Below, one piece after another: positions 58,040-64,000 of a stretch of 64,000 nucleotides of DNA (positions are counted from its first letter, which is position 1; each line of letters begins with the position of its first letter). Position numbers and translations under genes: made by a program. Below the pieces are notes generated by a model that worked only from the letters and a program-made list of their open reading frames with translations, was not told the DNA's origin and made no database searches. Location of the stretch: the NCBI GenBank assembly GCA_016165875.1, contig JABBOT010000080.1, positions 44,815,272-44,879,271 of the forward strand, in the 5' to 3' direction. Source of the DNA: Acanthopleura granulata (Eukaryota; Mollusca; Polyplacophora; Chitonida; Chitonidae).

Positions 58040-59330
58040 TTGTGCCAAAATACATCTAAAAGTAACGAGGTCGTTGACTTTATAACTGAGTATACCAAAC
58101 GCAATCTTGGAGGTAATGGTATTATAAGAGTACCAGTGCCATGGTGGAGCAATGATTGCTCCGATGCTATCAGAAACAGAAAGCGAACAAAGAACAAAGC
58201 ACAACGTTCAGGATCACTTGAAGATATAACATATAAAAGGTGTAAGGTAGAGGGTCAACGTGTCATTACGCGAGCCTAGAAACTCCACTGGCGCGAGTAC
58301 TGCTTCTCCATTAATAGGAGTACATCAGTGAAGTCTGTGTGGTCACAGGTTAGAGAAATTAGTGGAAGAAATAGAAGTATCAACGCTCCCACCCCTATCT
58401 GTGGTGATGAACATTTCGCTACAAATCCTGTAAGTGTAACATCTTGGCAGAAAAATTTCTTTATGTGTCTAGCTCAAACCATTATGGTGCTGATTTCTTG
58501 TCACATAAAGACGACATGGATAAAAATCAGCAGTTTGATAACATTGCATTTGACGACATGCCAATTAACGAAGATTTTTCTCTTTTTGAGCAGGCCCTTC
58601 ATACAACAAAGGACTCGTCTCATGGTATAGATGGTATTGTACACTCGATGGTGAAGAACCTTCCAGACCAATGCCTCAATGTTTTACTTTTTCTATGCAA
58701 TAGCATTTGGATGGATATGCAGCTACCTCTTGTCTGGAAACAGTCTACTGTTATTCCTGTACCTAGGCCTGGTAAGAATCCATCTTCTCCGTGTTCTTTC
58801 ACTTATACTGTTCAAGATGGTAATAAATGATTTGCCTACACTAGTTAATCCTAAACTGGACTGTTCACTGTTTAAGAATGATATAAACCTTGGGGAGCAG
58901 ATAAGAGCAGTTTGTTACTTCTATACAGAGCCCTTATCCGAACACGTTTAGATTACTGTTCTGAAGCGTACGACTCAGCATGTATTTCTCTTCAGGCTAA
59001 ACTGGAAGCCGGGCAATGTGCTGCTCTTCCGATATGCACAGGAAGTTTGAGGACAACACCACTCAATGTGCTTCAGGTAATATGTAATGAATGGCCATTA
59101 TACATTAGATGTCAGTTCCGTACTTTAAACTATTTTATTAAACTTAAGTCTGAAAATTCGGGCTACGATGTTCTGGAGTCGTGTGTCTATGATGGTCTGT
59201 ATGAAGATAACCCGAAGGCTCCCCAGTTTTTCAAGCTCCTGGGTAATAATATCTCTCCAAGATCTGGTGCTGACAAACCTGTGGTCCAAGGCTGTATTAT
59301 TCTTCTTTTCCCACCTTGGTAATTTTGTAT
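58040..59330 (+). pseudogene. LINE ORF2 endonuclease/reverse transcriptase remnant
   Basis: Endonuclease C-terminus and RT fingers can be read, but an internal deletion joins PRPGKNPSS almost directly to the palm region near 58800-58900. There the usual catalytic DD motif appears as CSLFKNDI, with the first Asp lost. A second deletion follows before the thumb. The element cannot make active RT. Confidence 0.75.
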
Positions 59331-59516
59331 CTCGAACATTTCGTTTAACTTGTTTTTCTCAGGTTAAGAAGTCTGATCCTTCAGACGTCAGTAGATTGTG
59401 TTGCAATGACTACATCAAAAGAAATTGGTAACACTATTTGCAGATTTTTTTTCAGATGACTCGAAATGCCCAGATACCGGTAGGGTCGCGGCGGCTATAA
59501 AGAACAGAACTTAATT

Positions 59517-60213
59517 ATGGTACGATTGTCTAGATTGTCCGACCACGTGTCTGTTTACTCTGCGGAGTTAACAGGTATTCTAATGGCTCTCCAGTTTCTT
59601 AAAGTGTTCAAACCATTGACGTGTGTTATATTAAGTGACCCCTCTCTCTGCTTTGAAATCTTTAAAATGCATAAAAATCACCAAATGCTTACCACGTGTC
59701 CTTGAAGTTTTATACCTATATACTTCACTAGCCCACGAAGGGGTACTTGTATTCTGTGAGTGACTGCCGAGTTAAGTTGGTGTCTCTGGTAACGAGCAAG
59801 CTGACGCACTGGCTAAGGCAGGCCTGTTAATGAAAGATGTCACTCATGTAATACCTCTTCCTGTTTCAGAAGTGATGAACCAACTAAAGACAGTTTTCAT
59901 TAGTTGTGGCAGCGTGACTGGGAGGGAAAATCACAAAAGGGAGATTTGTCCATCAGATATGACCGCCTGTTACCTCTCGGTTTGAATGGCTTCCGACTCA
60001 ACGGGTCGATGTCCTTGTTCACCGCCTTTATTTGGTCATTTCCCAGAGAATTCATATTTACACAGATTCAGGCAGCATGACTCGGGTTTTTATGAAACAT
60101 GTTTAGTACACGATTCCATCTCACACCTATTTTTCCATTGCAAAACCTACGGTAATGCAAGAAGGTATTTTTCGAAGGTCTTATTAAAGTTGGAGTCACT
60201 AACCCTTCCTTAG
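59517..60213 (+). pseudogene. LINE RNase H and C-terminal remnant
   Basis: RNase H-like segments SAELTGILMALQFL and GNEQADALAKAG are separated by frameshifts. The terminal Cys/His segment (ETCLVHDSISHLFFHCKTYG) is typical of the ends of such ORF2 proteins. Confidence 0.7.
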
Positions 60214-60566
60214 AAACTGTGTTCAGAACGTTGGATAGTGAAAGCCTCCAGACTGTTGCCTCTTTTTCACTACGATGTAAAAAAATTCTAAGATAGTGTG
60301 TAGTTATTACTTCAGAGTTTAATGAATTGATATAATATTGGTCTAATAACCATCTTTTCTCAGCTCTGATTTCCCTTTCCATTGATTTTACATTGCTCTC
60401 CATCCATTTGTATATCTGAACCTATGCGAAATCCTCCCTTCGACACCTGTGTTTATAAATGAGACACACTCAGAAGTTATTTGACTATCGATTATTTGGT
60501 AAATGGCGATTCATAGCAAAGATGCCTCGTTCCCTCAAATATTTAGCGTTGCTCCTATGTAATTAT

Positions 60567-60760
60567 CAGGCCTCTGACGAATGAGGTTGTGTGTTGGAAT
60601 CCAGCTCTTGCTGCTTCGGTTATGACTTAAGGTAAGACGGTTTGTCAGGTACCCAGCGAAGGTCGGAGGCTTACTTCACACACTCCGGTTCTCTTCTCCC
60701 ATAAACTTCACTCATAAATACAAAAATTCTTAAGTACGACTAAAACATGAACCAAGTAAA
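60567..60760 (+). mobile_element. Degenerate SINE remnant
   Basis: GTTGGAATCCAGCTCTTGCT, GGTTTGTCAGGTACCCAGCG, AAGGTCGGAGGC and AATTCTTAAGTACGAC match the order of SINE body motifs seen elsewhere in the window, with heavy decay. Confidence 0.5.
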
Positions 60761-61590
60761 ATGAAATCAATTAAAAAATCAGTTACATCAAAACATTTGC
60801 CTACATTCACACTGCTTTCTCTTGCTGTTTACGTCTTGAAAATATATTTTAAGTATAACAGATTTGTAAGGCAAATAGCAGTTCATATGTAGGAAACTAC
60901 AATATCATATCAATGTTAATAGCCGTTGTTCAACCTTTGTTCTGTGCACTGCCCCTTGTCTCCCATGTACCATTAAATCTGAAAACTATACGTTTATAAG
61001 TTACATTAAGTAACGTGAAGGACCAATCAAGCAATTATATCAATTTAAGCCATATATGTGAATGTATGGACTAACAACTGAAACTATCATTAAGTGATTT
61101 TACATAAAGCATGCATCAGCCGGTATATTTTCAAATTACAATGTTATTCTTGTCATTAGTTAAAAAGTTTATCAAAAATTTTTTTGTTTGGAAACTTATT
61201 CACTTCATCTTCTTGGTTATAACTATTATTACTTTTATAATTGTTTTGTCAGCACCTAGTGTGGTGACGTATTTTCAAATTATTATCCTCTTCATTCGTC
61301 AAGCGACCTGTGGGACAACATAATGCACGCAGAGTGTTCTGCATTTTACAGCCTGAAGGAAAAGATAACAGAGATGTCACCTAGTTCAGTGTATGCGAGA
61401 CACGAGTGAATAAGTAAGTAAAGGTCTATAGGCATCGAGAAGTTTAGTTGCCGACATTGAAGATAATGGTGGATTACGCTGTTGCACACGACACAGTATG
61501 CACTCACGGAAGCAAGCTTTTTTGTCGTTTCAGCAGGCAGTCAAAACTATTGGCAAAATCATAAAAAATTCAAAAGACTTTTGGTGCTGG
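60761..61590. other. Unannotated intergenic DNA
   Basis: AT-rich. A fragment near 61430-61500 (GTTGCACACGACACAGTATG) resembles block E of the array, suggesting an outlying copy. Nothing else recognised. Confidence 0.4.
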
Positions 61591-61735
61591 CAGCCTTAGG
61601 CGGGAATCCTGCAGCCTTGTGCAGAGCAGGTCTACCAGTCCTCCCGTTACCCGGTTTTCTCCCACTATAATGCTGACCGCCGTCAGAGTGTGTATAAGTA
61701 AAACATACATGAGCACGGCGTAAACAATCCTATAA
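61590..61735 (+). mobile_element. SINE 3'-half fragment
   Basis: CCCGGTTTTCTCCCACTATA, ATGCTGACCGCCGTC, GTGTATAAGTAAAACATAC and CACGGCGTAAACAAT: the 3' body of the 9.1 kb SINE family. Confidence 0.8.
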
Positions 61736-61745
61736 CACACATACA

Positions 61746-62866
61746 ATCATATAAAAAGAGGGTCAGAATAAAATGAGTGACCAGAAAACTCTTAACATTG
61801 GTTCCTTGTCGGAAGATTGCAAAATATATTCCCTTATATTATTAAATGGCCTATAAACATCTAACAACATTTTCAAGGTGTTTTGACCGTATTAGTGTAT
61901 GAAGTATAGGGATGTATTAGTTATAATTCAACATCATTTCGCGATAAGGTAGTATTTAAACTTGACATTAGACCACATGAACATTTGTCAAAAATATATA
62001 GCATATTTGCCAGGATCTGAGTAGACGTTGTATCCATTGTATCCACAAGTTTACCCACAAAACGTAATTATGAATAAACCATACTTTGGAATTACCTAAG
62101 GCGAGAAAGGTCGCGCATTCCCCTCGCTTTAATCCTGGCTCCCTGCTCTGCAGGTACAGGACGATTCAGCAGAATTCTATTCAGACGAATTTATGAATGT
62201 CTTGGGGACAATGCGGTGTCCAGTTCGCTTTACTGTTGGGTCTGTATATTTCTTCTTTTCCGTATGTCTTCATCCAATATGATGTGCACATCTCTACATC
62301 TATCTCGACAGATAGTAGGCGTGTCTCGTTAAAGGTCAACAGTTTACCCTGAGCACTCTTGAAGGCTCTACTTGTATTAACAAAGGGGTATGGTATAAGT
62401 TAGTATAGCGTTAAACACAAAGGAAATAAATAGATTATTTTAATTATATTTTCCCCAAGTTATGTTCATCACCGTAAGATACACATGTACTTATCTGAAC
62501 TGAAATGTAACAAGTAACAGTAAATATATTGCTGGATTTATTAATCTGAATTGTGGTTTGTGAATTACCTCAGAAATCCTGGTACGGCTGCAGTCCCTTA
62601 CGACTCATAGATCTATCTGAGTGGAAAGTTCCTTAAAACCCGTCACATCATACACTATAATCGACGGGTAGCTGTCAATTTGGTATATATATTTGACTAA
62701 TCATGGGTTGAGGGAAAATATTGTAGTTTCTGGACAATATAAAAACTTTTGAAAACCCGTCACCTCATTGGCAACAATGTGCCACATGTTTATGTGTGAC
62801 CGGTAGACTTTACGGCAAACATCCTTTAATGTTACAGCTCCCTCATTTGAATATACATGTATCAAT
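61746..62866. other. Unannotated intergenic DNA
   Basis: No ORF above about 60 codons, no repeat recognised. Confidence 0.5.
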
Positions 62867-63118
62867 ATGGTAGATGATGTGGAGGTTCAAGATTTAATTC
62901 AAGTAAAAGCTTTGTCGCTATTGCATGTAAAATGGGAACTTCAGAAGACATGCAACATTTTCCTCCAAGATATCCCAATAAATGATGTATTTGGATACGA
63001 TCCCTTGACCAATAAGATCGCAAGCTTGAATCCAACTCTCTTTCAAGTTGCTCGGTTAGCGGCTTTAAGTCAACGGGCGAATGGCGGTGGCGATTTTTCT
63101 GACTTCGCAATTCTTTGA
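62867..63118 (+). CDS. Unassigned 83-codon ORF
   Basis: ATG at 62867 to TGA. The product starts MVDDVEVQDLIQVKALSLLH and includes INDVFGYDPLTNKIASLNP. No signal peptide, no domain recognised, no obvious splice partner. The opposite strand is also open over the same span (62862-63110). It could be a small gene, an exon, or part of an unrecognised element. Confidence 0.25.
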   Translation: MVDDVEVQDLIQVKALSLLHVKWELQKTCNIFLQDIPINDVFGYDPLTNKIASLNPTLFQVARLAALSQRANGGGDFSDFAIL

Positions 63119-63485
63119 GATCCGTTAGTGTTTGTGATAATTGCCTAACGATTGTAGAGCGTGAAACTTCCTTTTATGGCTGAATTTTGATATCAACATC
63201 CAAGTACTGAGATTTCTCAAACGTAGATGATTGAGGGATCATACAAAAATATGGATTCTAAGGCACATAACCTATCAAAATCCAACAATGTTGATATCAG
63301 AAAATATATCAGACCTAGCAACGATTTCCCAAACAACACATCCATATATGTGAGAACTTCAACTTCTCTCTTGTAATCATCTATTTCATATAAAAACGTT
63401 CTGCAAAAAACAATGTATTTTCAAGCTGCAGTCATGACCTGATCAAAGATTTTAGCGCTCGTCTTGCAACCATAATATATACAAT

Positions 63486-63710
63486 ATGTATAACGTTAGA
63501 GCATATGTTCCGGTTATACCAAACCAAATAAGTTTTTTCAATCCTATTGGCATGTTAAGTTACGATGAAGTCGTGGACATCCTTACAAAACTTGAATGGG
63601 AAGAATTTATTGTTCCGGCAGACAAAAATGACGCTGGCTTTCTTTGCAATATAAAAAAATTAAGGTGGCGAACTGTGTACTCCAGTAAAGCGGACATACA
63701 CAGCACATGA
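63486..63710 (+). CDS. Unassigned 74-codon ORF
   Basis: ATG at 63486 to TGA. The product contains MLSYDEVVDILTKLEWEEF, an acidic amphipathic stretch plausible for a folded protein. It lies 370 bp after the previous ORF on the same strand. No family recognised, so chance remains likely. Confidence 0.22.
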   Translation: MYNVRAYVPVIPNQISFFNPIGMLSYDEVVDILTKLEWEEFIVPADKNDAGFLCNIKKLRWRTVYSSKADIHST

Positions 63711-64000
63711 CATTGAAGACAAGCACATAATGCCTCTCCGATTTTGACACAAAGAATACGTTAGTTTTCAGAAATCATTGCGCGCTTTAAGCTAATTTAA
63801 AGAAATCCACCCAACGTCTTATACACAAACTAGCATGTCTGAGTTGTGATTATCTCCCCTGGTTAGCAGCTGTTGTGGTCCTTGTCATGTGATCCACATA
63901 TACGTCACCTTTAATCCCAAGCCCAACTCACCTCTCGAGGTAACATCTTTTCTGACATTTGGGCCATAATCTCGGATAATTAGTGCCGGCTGGTCCATCA
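63711..64000. other. Unannotated window end
   Basis: Nothing recognised. Confidence 0.5.

Larger units (their letters stand above)
56541..60420 (+). mobile_element. Decayed LINE with ORF1 zinc knuckles, RT and RNase H
   Basis: A nearly full-length but broken non-LTR element. ORF1 region 56931-57749 shows GVGEEVTEAEVLACLKKY (RRM-like part) and tandem zinc knuckles beginning CCSRCQRRNHIASEY. ORF2 pieces follow in shifting frames: endonuclease end PWWSNDCSDAIRNRKR (58135-58185), RT start SSHGIDGIVHSMVKNLPDQC (58615-58680) to WKQSTVIPVPRPGKNPS, then thumb VCYFYTEP/YRALIRTRLDYCSEAYDSA (58910-58980). RNase H traces: YSAELTGILMALQFLK (59555-59600) and GVSGNEQADALAKAGL (about 59780-59830). The Cys/His tail CLVHDSISHLFFHC lies near 60100. 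This order matches I/Nimb-like elements that carry RNase H. Confidence 0.85.

Noticed and set aside
57381..58204. Minus-strand ORFs over the LINE
   Set aside because: Antisense shadows of recognisable LINE ORF1 and ORF2 sequence.

Overview
This is metazoan nuclear DNA: intron-split genes with GT-AG junctions, long AT-rich non-coding stretches, tRNA-derived SINEs, decayed non-LTR retrotransposons, inverted-repeat DNA elements and minisatellites. The SINE body, with its CGGCGTAAAACAC tail, is a type I associate with marine molluscs and other lophotrochozoans, so a mollusc is my best guess. No species can be named from sequence alone.

Three protein-coding genes are well supported. (1) The last exon of a SPATA2/Tamozhennic-type adaptor lies on the + strand at 36-1532, with a PUB-like region and two RanBP2-type zinc fingers; its 5' exons are outside the window. 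(2) A complete four-exon gene on the - strand (23199 down to 16080) encodes a 166-residue single-pass membrane protein with a signal peptide and a PSI domain, laid out like PTTG1IP. Every exon joins in phase. (3) A complete seven-exon CDC25 phosphatase lies on the - strand (35932 down to 33576), 400 residues, with an intact HC(X)5R catalytic loop.

Layout: 1-2600, SPATA2 exon and its 3' region, which carries a roughly 100-110 bp tandem repeat made of SINE-body-like sequence. 2600-16000, mostly unannotated, with SINEs at 9.1 and 10.9 kb and a duplicated 79 bp element. 16-23.2 kb, the PSI gene; its first intron holds a 34 bp minisatellite and a 1.9 kb inverted-repeat transposon with a second, GC-rich element nested inside. 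23.9-24.4 kb, a second 34 bp minisatellite. 27.5-32.4 kb, two diverged copies of a locus encoding a short secreted or membrane-anchored protein; a near-perfect 80 bp tandem repeat and two SINEs lie between them. 33.2-36 kb, CDC25. About 36.9-56 kb, a large degenerate tandem array of seven to eight units of about 1.6-2 kb before later insertions. It is interrupted by a 528 bp inverted-repeat element, SINE and LINE insertions. 56.5-60.4 kb, a broken LINE with zinc-knuckle ORF1, reverse transcriptase and RNase H. 60.4-64 kb, SINE remnants and two short unassigned ORFs.

The most unusual feature is the 37-56 kb array. Its best-conserved blocks are non-coding: one carries three E-boxes, another a palindromic homeodomain-type site (TAATCCGATCGGATTA). 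Coding potential in the units is weak and mostly broken. The three recognised genes act in unrelated processes (ubiquitin signalling, membrane protein function, cell cycle) and nothing suggests they work together.
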